Part shown: piece by piece, positions 1 to 8,701 of the stretch
Layout: the number at the start of each line of letters is the position of its first letter
How positions within the stretch are numbered: position 1 is the stretch's first letter
DNA from: an uncultured Lachnospiraceae bacterium
GTDB taxonomy: Bacteria; Bacillota; Clostridia; Lachnospirales; Lachnospiraceae
Direction: 5' to 3'
Assembly: GCA_910577175.1 (NCBI GenBank)
Contig: CAJTLU010000002.1
Coordinates: 186,001 to 250,000 of the forward strand
DNA length: 64,000 nucleotides
Position numbers and translations under genes: made by a program
Notes under the pieces: model-generated
Seen by the model: only the letters and a program-made list of their open reading frames with translations
The model's database searches: none
What the model was told of the DNA's origin: nothing

Positions 1-783
1 GGCGTAAATTTAAGGACGACGGCGGGACCTGCGATTGAAAAGCCCGGAGACATGGCGTCAATTTTATATAAGTTAAATGAAGGCGACGTATTGTTCATTG
101 ACGAAATTCACCGGATTCCGAGGCAGGTAGAGGAGTTTTTGTATTCTGCCATGGAAGACTATATGATGGATGTATTAATCGGACAGGGCGCCAGTGCGGT
201 TTCTAAGCACTTTTCCCTGCCGCACTTTACGCTGGTAGGCGCTACGACGAGGGCAGGGATGCTGACTGCGCCGCTTCGTGACCGTTTCGGGGTAGTCGCC
301 CGGCTGGAGTTTTATTCCGATGAAGAGTTAAAGCAGATTTTGCTGCGTTCTGCGGTAGTATTAAAGGTAGGACTTGAGGAGCAGGGCGCATTAGAGATTG
401 CAAAGCGTTCCCGTGGAACTCCCCGGGTTGCCAACCGTTTTTTAAAGCGGGTGCGCGACTATGCACAGGTGGTAGGGGACGGGGTAATTACAAAGGAAAT
501 TGCGAACCGGGCGCTTAATTTATTTGAGGTAGACCAGTACGGACTGGATGAAGGGGACAGGCGGGTGCTGTTAGCCATGATAGAAAAGTTCCGCGGCGGT
601 CCGGTCGGGTTAGAAGCGGTTGCGGTGACGGTCGGAGAGGATTCCGGTACATTAGAGGAAGTGTATGAGCCTTTTTTGGTAATGAATGGCTTTGTAGCGA
701 GAACACCACGCGGGAGAGTTGTATTGCCAAAGGCATACCGGCATCTCGGACTGCCGGAGCCGGAGGCCTGTACAGCAGAATAG
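1..783 (+). CDS. ruvB: Holliday junction branch-migration ATPase RuvB, 3' part
   Basis: RuvB is the hexameric AAA+ motor that drives branch migration of Holliday junctions with RuvA during recombinational repair. The frame is open from base 1, so the N-terminal region with Walker A lies outside the window. Visible landmarks are Walker B (LFIDEIHRI), the sensor region GATTRAGMLTAPLRDRFG with its arginine finger, and the C-terminal winged helix ending in a GRVVLPKAYRHLG-type motif. The C-terminal length is normal for the family. It is followed directly by zapA, whose ribosome site overlaps the ruvB stop, so the genes appear cotranscribed. Identification is secure; only the start is missing. Confidence 0.97.
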   Translation, partial: GVNLRTTAGPAIEKPGDMASILYKLNEGDVLFIDEIHRIPRQVEEFLYSAMEDYMMDVLIGQGASAVSKHFSLPHFTLVGATTRAGMLTAPLRDRFGVVARLEFYSDEELKQILLRSAVVLKVGLEEQGALEIAKRSRGTPRVANRFLKRVRDYAQVVGDGVITKEIANRALNLFEVDQYGLDEGDRRVLLAMIEKFRGGPVGLEAVAVTVGEDSGTLEEVYEPFLVMNGFVARTPRGRVVLPKAYRHLGLPEPEACTAE

Positions 784-793
784 GAGGAAGCGG

Positions 794-1207
794 ATGAACA
801 AAAAGAACGGAATCGAAGTAATCATTAACGGAAAAAGAGTGACGCTGAGCGGCTATGAGAGCGAAGAGTATCTGCAGCGGGTTGCCTCTTATCTGAACGC
901 AAAATATACCGAGTTAAAGCAGATAGATTCTTACCGGATGTTAGATACGGAAATGAAAAGCATGTACTTGCAGCTGAATCTTGCTGACGACTATTTTAAG
1001 CTGAAGAAGCAGATGGAGGAGGCAAGCGGGGACGCGGATGCAAAAAGCGGTGAGATTTTTGATTTAAAGCATGAGGTGATTACCGCCCAGACAAAGCTGG
1101 AGGCCGCACAGAGGGAAATTGAGGAGCTGAAGAAGGAGAATCTGGAGGCTCAGAAAAGGATTATTCGTTTGGAAACGGAGTTAGAAGGATATCATGGAAA
1201 AGCCTGA
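794..1207 (+). CDS. zapA: Cell division protein ZapA
   Basis: ZapA is a small cytosolic protein that bundles FtsZ protofilaments at the division ring. The 137-residue product has the typical N-terminal beta region (IIINGKRVTLSGYES-like, residues 7-20), then YLQRVASYLNAKY, and a long C-terminal coiled coil (about residues 80-135, rich in E, K, L). I chose the ATG at 794 because AGGAGG lies at 782-787 and the family motif begins right after it; an in-frame ATG at 719 would overlap ruvB by 65 bp and adds unrelated residues. The last 14 bases overlap the U32 peptidase start, implying translational coupling. The zapA-U32-SEDS order is, to my knowledge, common in Clostridia. Confidence 0.92.
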   Translation: MNKKNGIEVIINGKRVTLSGYESEEYLQRVASYLNAKYTELKQIDSYRMLDTEMKSMYLQLNLADDYFKLKKQMEEASGDADAKSGEIFDLKHEVITAQTKLEAAQREIEELKKENLEAQKRIIRLETELEGYHGKA

Positions 1208-3692
1208 AATTCTTGCCCCGGCCGGCAGTATGGAAGCCTTAAAGGCGGCGCTTTCGGCGGGAGCGGATGCCGTATATATCGGGGGAAGCGCATTTGGGGC
1301 GCGCGCATATGCAAAGAACCCGGATGCGGAAGAACTGTCAGAAGCAATTGAATATGTGCATTTGCGGGGGAAACGGCTGTATCTGACCGTAAATACGCTG
1401 CTCAAGGAGCGGGAATTCGGGGCGTTGTACCGGTTTCTGGCTCCTTATTATGCGCAGGGGCTGGATGCGACAATCGTACAGGATGTCGGGGTAATCCGCT
1501 TTCTGGCAAAGGAGTTTCCGGCGCTTTCCCTGCATGCCAGTACCCAGATGACGTTCACTGGGGCGAAAGGGCTTGCCGTGTTGGAAGGGTATCCGGTAAC
1601 ACGTCTGGTTCCTGCGAGAGAGCTGTCGCTGGAGGAGATTCGGGAAACCTGTGCCACGTGCGGCAGGGAAGTCGAAGTTTTTGTACACGGGGCGCTTTGC
1701 TACTGTTATTCCGGACAATGCCTGATGAGCAGCCTGCTCGGGGGAAGAAGCGGAAATCGGGGACGCTGTGCCCAGCCTTGCCGGATGGAGTATGAAAGTG
1801 CGGAGAAAGGGAAAAAGTATTGGCTCAGTCCTAAGGATTTGTGCGGGCTGGCGCTTTTGCCGGAACTGATCCGGACCGGGGCGGCTTCGTTTAAAATCGA
1901 GGGAAGGATGAAGCGTCCGGAATATGTGGCGGCGGTAACCGCAGCGTACCGGAAGTATACGGATTTGTATGTCAGTCTTGGTGAAAAGGGATATCAGACT
2001 TATTTGAAAGAGCATCCGCAGCTTTTGGAGGAGGAAGCAGTCCGGCTGGCTGATGTATATAACCGCGGCGGTTTTTCCTCCGGTTGCTTTATTTGTCACA
2101 ACAGCGCGGGAATTATGTCAGTGAACCGGCCGGGACATTTCGGCGTGCCGGTCGGAGAGGTGGTTTCGGGCGGCAGAGGTACAGCAGAGATCCGTATACA
2201 AAGAGAGGTCAATGCGCAGGATGTACTGGAGTTCCGCAGGGATAAAGCGAAAGAAAGCGGGACGCCCGGTTATTACGAGTATACGGTGGGAAGCGGCGCG
2301 CCAGCCGGTACGAAGCTTGTGGCAAGACTGCCGCAAAGGCTTTCGGCGGAGGCCGGGGATAAAGTGTACCGGGTAAGGAACAATGCGCTGTTAAAGCGTC
2401 TGGAGGAGACGTATCTGGAACGGGAAAAAAAGCAGCCGGTAAACGGCGTTTTTTATGCTAAGGCGGGGGAGGTCTGTACCCTGCGGCTGTCGACAAGGTG
2501 CGAAGGGGAGCTTCCTCCTATTGCATTTCCGGAAAGGAAGGCTTTGGAGGTTTCTGTCTGCCAGGAGGGCTTTGTCTGTGAGAGGGCCGGAAAGCTTCCG
2601 GCAACGGAGGTCTCGGTAAGGAAGCAGCTTAGTAAAACCGGGAACGGACCGTTTTTCTTTGAACATCTGGAAATTTGTCTTGCAGATGATGTGTTTTTGC
2701 CGAATGGTCTTTTGAACGAGCTTAGGAGAACGGCACTGGAAACGCTTGCAAAGGCAGTACAGGCGCAGTATGCGCGGAAGCTTCCGGATCAGTTTTGTAC
2801 AGAGAGGGCGTATCCTCCGGGAACAGAGGACAGGAAGGCAGCGGAAGGATTTCCAGAAGATAAGCCTTTTCTGGATTGTGTCGTAAGCAACAGGGCGCAA
2901 GCGGGGGCAGCGGTGCGGGAGGAATATGTCCGCCGGGTTTATCTGGATTTTGATTTGCGGAGCAAAGAGGAAGAAAAGGCATTTTATGCCGCTGCAGAAG
3001 AGCTTCGTGCGTCCGGAAAAGAAGTCTGGGCTGTGCTGCCGCGGATTTGCAGGAAGGAGACGCTTCTGCGGATGTCCGGGGAACTTCCGGCGTTACAAAG
3101 GAGCTTTGACGGCTATCTGGTCCGCAATTATGAAGCGTTGTCGTTTTTGATGGAGTCTGAGTCTCACTGGCAGGAGCGGTTCTGTCTGGATTATACGATG
3201 TATGTAATGAACCGGGAGGCGAAGGCGTTTTACCGGGAACTGTCCGGAAAGTCCGCAGGTGTGTATACCGCTCCAGTGGAGCTTTCGGCAAGAGAGCTTT
3301 CCGAGCTGTCCGTTTCCGATATGACGATGGTCGTGTACGGCAGGCTTCCTTTTATGGTTTCCGCCCATTGTGTCAGAAAAACAATGGGGCTTTGCCAGGG
3401 GAAAGAAGCCAAAGAGCGGGAGCCTGTTGTTCTGAAAGACCGGCAGGGAAAGCGCCTGCTGGTGAAACAGTATTGTATGGATTGCTATAATGTAGTGTAT
3501 AATCCTGAGTGTCTATCACTTTTTGGAGAGGAAGAGGAAATTGCTTCCCTGAAACCGTGGGCGCTGCGTGCGGATTTTACCTTTGAGACGCCGGAGGAGG
3601 TAGCGCGGATTCTGCAGATTGCTGCCGGAAGGGCTCCTGCGCTGTGCAAGGAGGGATATACCAAAGGACATTTCAGGAGAGGAGTAGAGTAA
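1194..3692 (+). CDS. U32 family peptidase (collagenase-like, with DUF3656-type insert)
   Basis: An 832-residue U32 family protein. The N-terminal TIM-barrel-like part starts with EILAPAGSMEALKAALSAGADAVYIGG. The U32 signature is present near residues 160-180 (EVFVHGALCYCYSGQCLMSS), followed by further cysteines (GRCAQPCR) that suggest a metal or Fe-S site. The middle and C-terminal parts match the long DUF3656-containing clostridial form. Related bacterial U32 proteins (RlhA, TrhP) act in RNA hydroxylation rather than proteolysis, so the real substrate is uncertain. The ATG at 1194 lies inside zapA and the stop is 4 bases before the SEDS gene, so the three genes look like one operon. Family assignment is firm; activity is inferred only. 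Confidence 0.9.
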   Translation: MEKPEILAPAGSMEALKAALSAGADAVYIGGSAFGARAYAKNPDAEELSEAIEYVHLRGKRLYLTVNTLLKEREFGALYRFLAPYYAQGLDATIVQDVGVIRFLAKEFPALSLHASTQMTFTGAKGLAVLEGYPVTRLVPARELSLEEIRETCATCGREVEVFVHGALCYCYSGQCLMSSLLGGRSGNRGRCAQPCRMEYESAEKGKKYWLSPKDLCGLALLPELIRTGAASFKIEGRMKRPEYVAAVTAAYRKYTDLYVSLGEKGYQTYLKEHPQLLEEEAVRLADVYNRGGFSSGCFICHNSAGIMSVNRPGHFGVPVGEVVSGGRGTAEIRIQREVNAQDVLEFRRDKAKESGTPGYYEYTVGSGAPAGTKLVARLPQRLSAEAGDKVYRVRNNALLKRLEETYLEREKKQPVNGVFYAKAGEVCTLRLSTRCEGELPPIAFPERKALEVSVCQEGFVCERAGKLPATEVSVRKQLSKTGNGPFFFEHLEICLADDVFLPNGLLNELRRTALETLAKAVQAQYARKLPDQFCTERAYPPGTEDRKAAEGFPEDKPFLDCVVSNRAQAGAAVREEYVRRVYLDFDLRSKEEEKAFYAAAEELRASGKEVWAVLPRICRKETLLRMSGELPALQRSFDGYLVRNYEALSFLMESESHWQERFCLDYTMYVMNREAKAFYRELSGKSAGVYTAPVELSARELSELSVSDMTMVVYGRLPFMVSAHCVRKTMGLCQGKEAKEREPVVLKDRQGKRLLVKQYCMDCYNVVYNPECLSLFGEEEEIASLKPWALRADFTFETPEEVARILQIAAGRAPALCKEGYTKGHFRRGVE

Positions 3693-3696
3693 ATCG

Positions 3697-6138
3697 ATGC
3701 AGACGGCATTTCTTGCTTTGGTGAATTATATTTTAACGGCATTACTGCTTGCCTATAATGTGCAGGCGTTTTTTGCCGTGCGGAAAAAAACGGAGACGCG
3801 CAGCAGGACGGTCCGCGTTGTCATGCGGCTGGAGGCAGCGCTTATCTTTGCGCTGTGTTTCCTGGTATTGTATCTGCGGAGCGGCTCTAAGAATTATCTT
3901 TACTTTTTCCTTATCCAGCTGGCGGCGTACAGCGTAATTACGTTTGTATATAAAAAGCTGTATCCGCGGATGTCAGAGCTTTTATTTGACAATATGCTGC
4001 TGCTTCTTTGTATTGGCTCCGTGCTGCTTGCAAGGCTTGATTTTAACGGTGCAGTGCGGCAGTTTGTGATTGTCGCGGCAGCGCTGTTAGCAGCACTCTT
4101 TATTCCTGGCTTTATCCGTGCCATGCATCGTATTGAACGTTACGGTTATCTTTATCTCGGAATCGGCATTGTGGTGCTTCTTCTGGTATTTTTCTTTGCC
4201 GGGGAGCGGTTAGGCGCGCGAATCTGGGTGAAGCTTTTTGGTGTGGCAATGCAGCCCTTTGAGTTTGTAAAGATTTCGTTTATTTTTGGTTGCGCGGCAG
4301 TGCTTTTGCGGGCTAAATCGTGGCGTGGCTTTCTTGCCGGGACGTTTTTGGCAGGAGTGCATATTCTTGTTATGGCAGCATCAAAGGATTTAGGCGGAGC
4401 TCTTTTGTTTGCTGTAGTGTTCTGGATATTGCTTTATAGCGTAAGCGGGAAAAAGCGGTGGATTTTCGGTGGTATTGCGGCAGCTGCGGCAGCGGGTGCG
4501 GCGGCGTACCATTTCTTTTACCATGTACAGGTACGGGTACTTGCATGGAAGGATCCGTTTGCGGTAGTGGATAACGAAGGATACCAGCTGGCGCAGTCCC
4601 TGTTCGCCATTGGAACCGGCGAATTTTTCGGAATCGGGCTGCTAGAGGGAGCGCCGGAGCAGATACCGGTCGTGACGACGGATTATATCTTTTCCGCTGT
4701 CTGCGAAGAGCTGGGGGCCCTTTTTGCGCTGGGGCTTCTGGGAATCTATATCAATTGTATTCTGTTGCTGCTCCGTATGATAGAAAAGTTTACTGAGGAT
4801 TATTACCGGCTGGTATTTACCGGCTTTGTTACGCTGTTTACAACACAGGTGCTTTTGAATGTCGGCGGCGTCACCAGAATGTTTCCGTCAACCGGCGTGC
4901 CGCTTCCTTTTGTCAGTGCGGGCGGAAGCTCCGCGGCAAGTATGGTGCTTATGTTTATGTTGATACAGGGAATGCAGGACAGGAACGGTGAGCATAAGGC
5001 GCTGCGCGCATATAAGGATGCTTTTGTTCCCGGCGTGCTGTCCGGGCAGGCAAGACGCGCTATCCGGCATTGCTCTGCGGCATTTCTGGTGCTTATGTTT
5101 TCAGTAGCGGCTTATTTTACAGTGTTTATCTGTACCGAAGCGCGTACTGTGATTTTTAATTCCTATAACAGACGCCAGACAAAGCTGGAGGAACAAAATG
5201 CGAGGGGAACGATTTTTGACGCCGATGGAAATCCGTTGGCATTTACCATGTTTCTGGATGGCGTGGAGCTGCGGAAATATCCGTACCAGAGCCTGTATGC
5301 CCATGTGGTCGGGCAGGTGCAGAACGGCTCGAGCGGCTTGGAGGCGGTAAAGGAAATCGACCTTTTGTCCTCTTCGGCAAACGAGCTGATGAAGCTGGTG
5401 TACCGGATGAAGGATGCGCAGATTCCAGGAAATAATCTGTTTACAACCTTGCAGACGGACCTTCAGAAGCAGGTGTATCATGCACTGGATGGCAGAAACG
5501 GAGCTGCCTGTGTGATTGATTTACAGAAGGGCGGGCTGTTAGCGTCAGTGTCCTTACCGGATTTTGAACCGGAGCATGCGGCGGATTATGACGGAATGGA
5601 AAACGCGCCGTTTTTCAATCGTGCATTTTACGGGAAGTATCCGGTGCATGAAGCAACTGCAGTCTTCCGGATGGCATCAAAAGTCTATGGAGGAAAGCTT
5701 CCTACGCCGTTCGGGGAGCATATTACGGCAGAAGAAGGAGGACTTACGCCGTTTGCGGCAGCGCTGTTTGCAGGAGCCTGTGCCTCGGGAGGGGAATACA
5801 AAACGCCGCATGTAACGGAAAAGCTGGCAGATGCGGGAGGCAAGGTCATTTACCGGACGGAAACAGAGCGGTACCGCCTGTTGGAGGAGGAAGCTGCCAT
5901 GCAGTATTTCAACAGCTTTGTCGTAAAAGAAACGGCGGACGGAATTTCTTACCGTTATACGGAAACCTGTGTGCCGTCAGGAAGACCTGGAAAGTATCAC
6001 AGGATGGCAATGGTATTGGTTCCGGCAGAGCATCCGGTTGTTGCAGCAGGTGTGTGTCTCGAATACGTCAGCCGGACAGAGGGAGACGAGCTGACGGAGA
6101 TTGCAGGGCAGATAGCGGACTACTTTGCCGCGCAATAG
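3697..6138 (+). CDS. SEDS (FtsW/RodA) glycosyltransferase fused to a degenerate PBP transpeptidase domain
   Basis: An 813-residue membrane protein in two parts. Residues about 1-430 are a polytopic SEDS peptidoglycan polymerase. Conserved blocks seen are DPF..GYQLAQSLFAIGTG, TTDYIFSAVCEELG with the presumed catalytic Asp at 329, and STGVPLPFVSAGGSS. After one more membrane segment (about 460-480), residues 490-813 resemble a class B penicillin-binding protein (ARGTIFDADGNPLA, GSSGLE). The catalytic motifs are absent, however: the SxxK site reads YPVHEATAVFR (648-658) and the KTG site reads VPSGRPGK (759-766). The C-terminal part is therefore probably a non-enzymatic regulator of the polymerase. 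In related genomes I would expect separate SEDS and PBP genes here. It is spaced 4 bp from the U32 gene. Confidence 0.88.
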   Translation: MQTAFLALVNYILTALLLAYNVQAFFAVRKKTETRSRTVRVVMRLEAALIFALCFLVLYLRSGSKNYLYFFLIQLAAYSVITFVYKKLYPRMSELLFDNMLLLLCIGSVLLARLDFNGAVRQFVIVAAALLAALFIPGFIRAMHRIERYGYLYLGIGIVVLLLVFFFAGERLGARIWVKLFGVAMQPFEFVKISFIFGCAAVLLRAKSWRGFLAGTFLAGVHILVMAASKDLGGALLFAVVFWILLYSVSGKKRWIFGGIAAAAAAGAAAYHFFYHVQVRVLAWKDPFAVVDNEGYQLAQSLFAIGTGEFFGIGLLEGAPEQIPVVTTDYIFSAVCEELGALFALGLLGIYINCILLLLRMIEKFTEDYYRLVFTGFVTLFTTQVLLNVGGVTRMFPSTGVPLPFVSAGGSSAASMVLMFMLIQGMQDRNGEHKALRAYKDAFVPGVLSGQARRAIRHCSAAFLVLMFSVAAYFTVFICTEARTVIFNSYNRRQTKLEEQNARGTIFDADGNPLAFTMFLDGVELRKYPYQSLYAHVVGQVQNGSSGLEAVKEIDLLSSSANELMKLVYRMKDAQIPGNNLFTTLQTDLQKQVYHALDGRNGAACVIDLQKGGLLASVSLPDFEPEHAADYDGMENAPFFNRAFYGKYPVHEATAVFRMASKVYGGKLPTPFGEHITAEEGGLTPFAAALFAGACASGGEYKTPHVTEKLADAGGKVIYRTETERYRLLEEEAAMQYFNSFVVKETADGISYRYTETCVPSGRPGKYHRMAMVLVPAEHPVVAAGVCLEYVSRTEGDELTEIAGQIADYFAAQ

Positions 6139-6188
6139 GGCATGGCATACCGGAAAACTGGAAAAATAAGAAACATTCGTCGGAGTAG

Positions 6189-6217
6189 TTGCAAAATAGC
6201 CTGAAGTGATGTATACT
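6189..6217 (+). promoter_or_regulatory. Sigma-A type promoter of the NUDIX gene
   Basis: TTGCAA at 6189-6194 and TATACT at 6212-6217 are separated by 17 bases, about 40 bases upstream of the NUDIX start. This gives the NUDIX gene its own promoter after the division operon. Confidence 0.7.
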
Positions 6218-6257
6218 ATAGGTAGTTATTGAAGGCACACCAGCAGGAGGTATTGCA

Positions 6258-6710
6258 ATGGTAGAAGCAACCAGCTGCGGCGGTGTAGTTATATTCAGAG
6301 GGAAGATTTTACTACTGTACAAGAATTATAAGAACAAGTACGAAGGGTGGGTGTTGCCGAAAGGCACCGTAGAAGAAGGCGAAGAGTTTAAGGATACGGC
6401 TGTGCGCGAGGTCCGGGAGGAAACCGGCGTGGAGGCCCAGATTATCAAGTATGTCGGGAAGAGCCAGTATACCTTTAACACACCGCAGAATACGGTATTA
6501 AAAGATGTGCATTGGTATTTGATGATGTCTGACAGCTATTATAGCAAGCCGCAGCGCGAAGAATATTTCATGGACTCCGGTTATTATAAGTTTCACGAAG
6601 CGTACCATATGCTGAAATTTGCGAATGAAAAGCAGATTTTGGACCAGGCATATAACGAGTATGTGGATTTAAAGAAAAGTAATCTCTGGGGCAGCAAAAA
6701 GTATTTTTAG
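6258..6710 (+). CDS. NUDIX hydrolase
   Basis: A 150-residue soluble NUDIX hydrolase. The full Nudix box (G x5 E x7 REUxEExGU) spans residues 36-58, with the metal-binding glutamates in REVREETG. The upstream GGWVLPKG-like segment (EGWVLPKG, 29-36) suggests cleavage of nucleoside diphosphate derivatives such as diadenosine polyphosphates or mRNA caps, but the substrate cannot be read from sequence. The start at 6258 has AGGAGG 7 bases upstream. It is a single-gene unit between its own promoter and a terminator-like hairpin. Confidence 0.88.
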   Translation: MVEATSCGGVVIFRGKILLLYKNYKNKYEGWVLPKGTVEEGEEFKDTAVREVREETGVEAQIIKYVGKSQYTFNTPQNTVLKDVHWYLMMSDSYYSKPQREEYFMDSGYYKFHEAYHMLKFANEKQILDQAYNEYVDLKKSNLWGSKKYF

Positions 6711-6714
6711 TGAG

Positions 6715-6764
6715 AAGAGGACGTCCTTAAGGGTCTGAACGGATCCGGGGGGCGTTCTTTTTTT
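6715..6764 (+). terminator. Likely intrinsic terminator after NUDIX gene
   Basis: AAGA and ACGTCC (6715-6726, with a two-base bulge) can pair with GGGGCGTTCTT (6749-6759), followed by a run of T residues to 6764. The stem is imperfect, so confidence is moderate. Confidence 0.5.
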
Positions 6765-6845
6765 GCTTCACAGATGATACATATTGCTAAAAAATCCCGT
6801 TCCTAATCTTGTTATGAATTGTTAAAATATTTATATTAAAAGAAC

Positions 6846-6873
6846 TTGATAAAACGAAAAAACATGGTAAACT
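6846..6873 (+). promoter_or_regulatory. Promoter of the ABC exporter pair
   Basis: TTGATA (6846-6851) and TAAACT (6868-6873) are separated by 16 bases, followed by an AT-rich 5' leader of about 55 bases and GAAGGGAG before the start at 6935. Confidence 0.5.
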
Positions 6874-6934
6874 AAAGAAGAAAGAAAATAGAAGAAATTA
6901 ATTTTCTTAAAAATTTACGAAGGGAGAAAAGAAA

Positions 6935-8698
6935 ATGGCGGCGTTCCGATGGTTTTTAAGTTATTTGAAAAAGTACCGGTGGCTGATGTTTTCCGGTACA
7001 GTGCTGGTGCTGTTCAGCGCGGTACTGCTTTTGATTAATCCGAAGATATCCGGTGTCATTGTGGATGACGTAATTAAGAAAGCGCAGTATGAGAGGCTTC
7101 CCAAGCTTCTGGTGGTTATGATTGTAGTGTCGTTGCTGCGCTCGGCCTGCCGGTATCTTTATCTTTTGGAATTTGAGGTGGCGTCACAGGGAATGCTGTA
7201 TACCCTGCGTGATGTCGTATTCCGGAAGATGTTAAAAGAGGATTTCAACTTTTTTAACCGGAACCGGACCGGCGACTTGATGTCACGTCAGACCGGCGAT
7301 ATGGATGCGATACGTCATTTTGTGGCGTGGGTTATTTATCAGGTAATCGAAAATATCTGTATGTTTTTGTTTGCCTTAGTTATGATTATTATTGTATGTC
7401 CGCAGCTTGCAGCGGCAATGCTGGTTCTGCTTCCTCTGACGGCGCTGGTGGCTTACTTCCAGTCGAAGGCAATCCACCCGGCATTTACAAGGGCGCGGCA
7501 GTGCTTTTCCAGCTTAAATACGTTTGCGCAGGAAAATATCAGCGGAAACAGGGTGGTAAAGGCGTTTGCGAAGGAGGACTTTGAACGGCAGAAGTTTATG
7601 AAGGAGAACGACGCCTACCGTGACGCGCAGGTAAATTCGTCTTATATCTGGATGAAGTTTGTACCGCTCTTTCACATTATGAGTAATATGATGACAATCG
7701 TGCTGATGCTGGTCGGCGGGGCTATGGTCATCGGAGGCTCCATGAGCCTCGGCGATATGGTAACGGTAAACGGGTATCTCTGGATGTTAAACAGTCCTCT
7801 TGGAATGGCAGGCTGGCTGATTAACGACATACAGCGGTTTAACACCTCGCTTGAAAAAATCTATGCTACATATTCGGAGGAGCCGGATGTAAAGCCGCCG
7901 GCGCTTCCACAGAAGCCGGATTTTGTACGGGGCGAGGTAGAGTTCCGGCATGTAGATTACTTTGCGTTTGACGAAATCATTCTGCGCGACATCAGCTTTA
8001 AGGTAAAGCCGGGGCAGACGGTGGGCATCATCGGGGCTACCGGCGCAGGAAAGTCCACGCTCGTGAATCTCATCTGCCGTTTTTATGATGTGACAAACGG
8101 GAAGGTGCTCGTGGACGGGGTGGATGTCCGCGAGATGGATTTCTATTCATTGCGCGGAAATATCGGCATTGCAATGCAGGATGTCTTTCTCTTTTCGGAT
8201 ACCATTGAAGGGAATATTGCCTATGCTAATCCGGAGGTTTCTTTTGAACGGGTAAAGGAAGTGGCGGAAATTGCAAATGCGGATGAGTTTATTTCAAAGA
8301 TGCCGGAGGGGTATGACACCATCGTAGGAGAGCGCGGCATCGGGCTTTCCGGCGGGCAGAAGCAGCGTATTTCGCTGGCGCGTGCCCTGCTTAAGGAGCC
8401 GGCAATCGTAATTCTTGATGATACTACGTCTGCGGTCGATATGGAAACGGAAGAGCAGATTCAGAAGGCGCTTTCCAATATCGCCGGAAAGAAGACCGTG
8501 TTTATCATTGCACACCGGATTTCCTCGATTATGAAGGCGGACCTGATTCTGGTGCTGGATAACGGAAGAATTGTGGAGGAGGGAACGCACGAAACGCTGC
8601 TTGCGAAGAACGGCTACTATGCAACCGTATTCCATCACCAGTACGGAGAGTTTGAAACCTTCAAGGAAATCCGCAGGAAGAAAGGACAGGAGGTGTAG
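6935..8698 (+). CDS. ABC exporter half-transporter with non-canonical Walker B (heterodimer subunit 1)
   Basis: A 587-residue type IV ABC exporter half: six membrane segments (residues 1-310) then a nucleotide-binding domain. Walker A is GATGAGKST (about 367), the signature is LSGGQKQR, and the H-loop is IAHR. After the Walker B aspartate the usual catalytic Glu is replaced by Asp (D495-D496, ILDDTTSAVD). This pattern is typical of the degenerate-site subunit in heterodimeric exporters such as BmrCD and TM287/288. The partner gene starts 4 bases after the stop and carries the normal Glu. It probably exports drugs, lipids or peptides; the substrate is unknown. Confidence 0.88.
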   Translation: MAAFRWFLSYLKKYRWLMFSGTVLVLFSAVLLLINPKISGVIVDDVIKKAQYERLPKLLVVMIVVSLLRSACRYLYLLEFEVASQGMLYTLRDVVFRKMLKEDFNFFNRNRTGDLMSRQTGDMDAIRHFVAWVIYQVIENICMFLFALVMIIIVCPQLAAAMLVLLPLTALVAYFQSKAIHPAFTRARQCFSSLNTFAQENISGNRVVKAFAKEDFERQKFMKENDAYRDAQVNSSYIWMKFVPLFHIMSNMMTIVLMLVGGAMVIGGSMSLGDMVTVNGYLWMLNSPLGMAGWLINDIQRFNTSLEKIYATYSEEPDVKPPALPQKPDFVRGEVEFRHVDYFAFDEIILRDISFKVKPGQTVGIIGATGAGKSTLVNLICRFYDVTNGKVLVDGVDVREMDFYSLRGNIGIAMQDVFLFSDTIEGNIAYANPEVSFERVKEVAEIANADEFISKMPEGYDTIVGERGIGLSGGQKQRISLARALLKEPAIVILDDTTSAVDMETEEQIQKALSNIAGKKTVFIIAHRISSIMKADLILVLDNGRIVEEGTHETLLAKNGYYATVFHHQYGEFETFKEIRRKKGQEV

Positions 8699-8701
8699 GA
8701 A

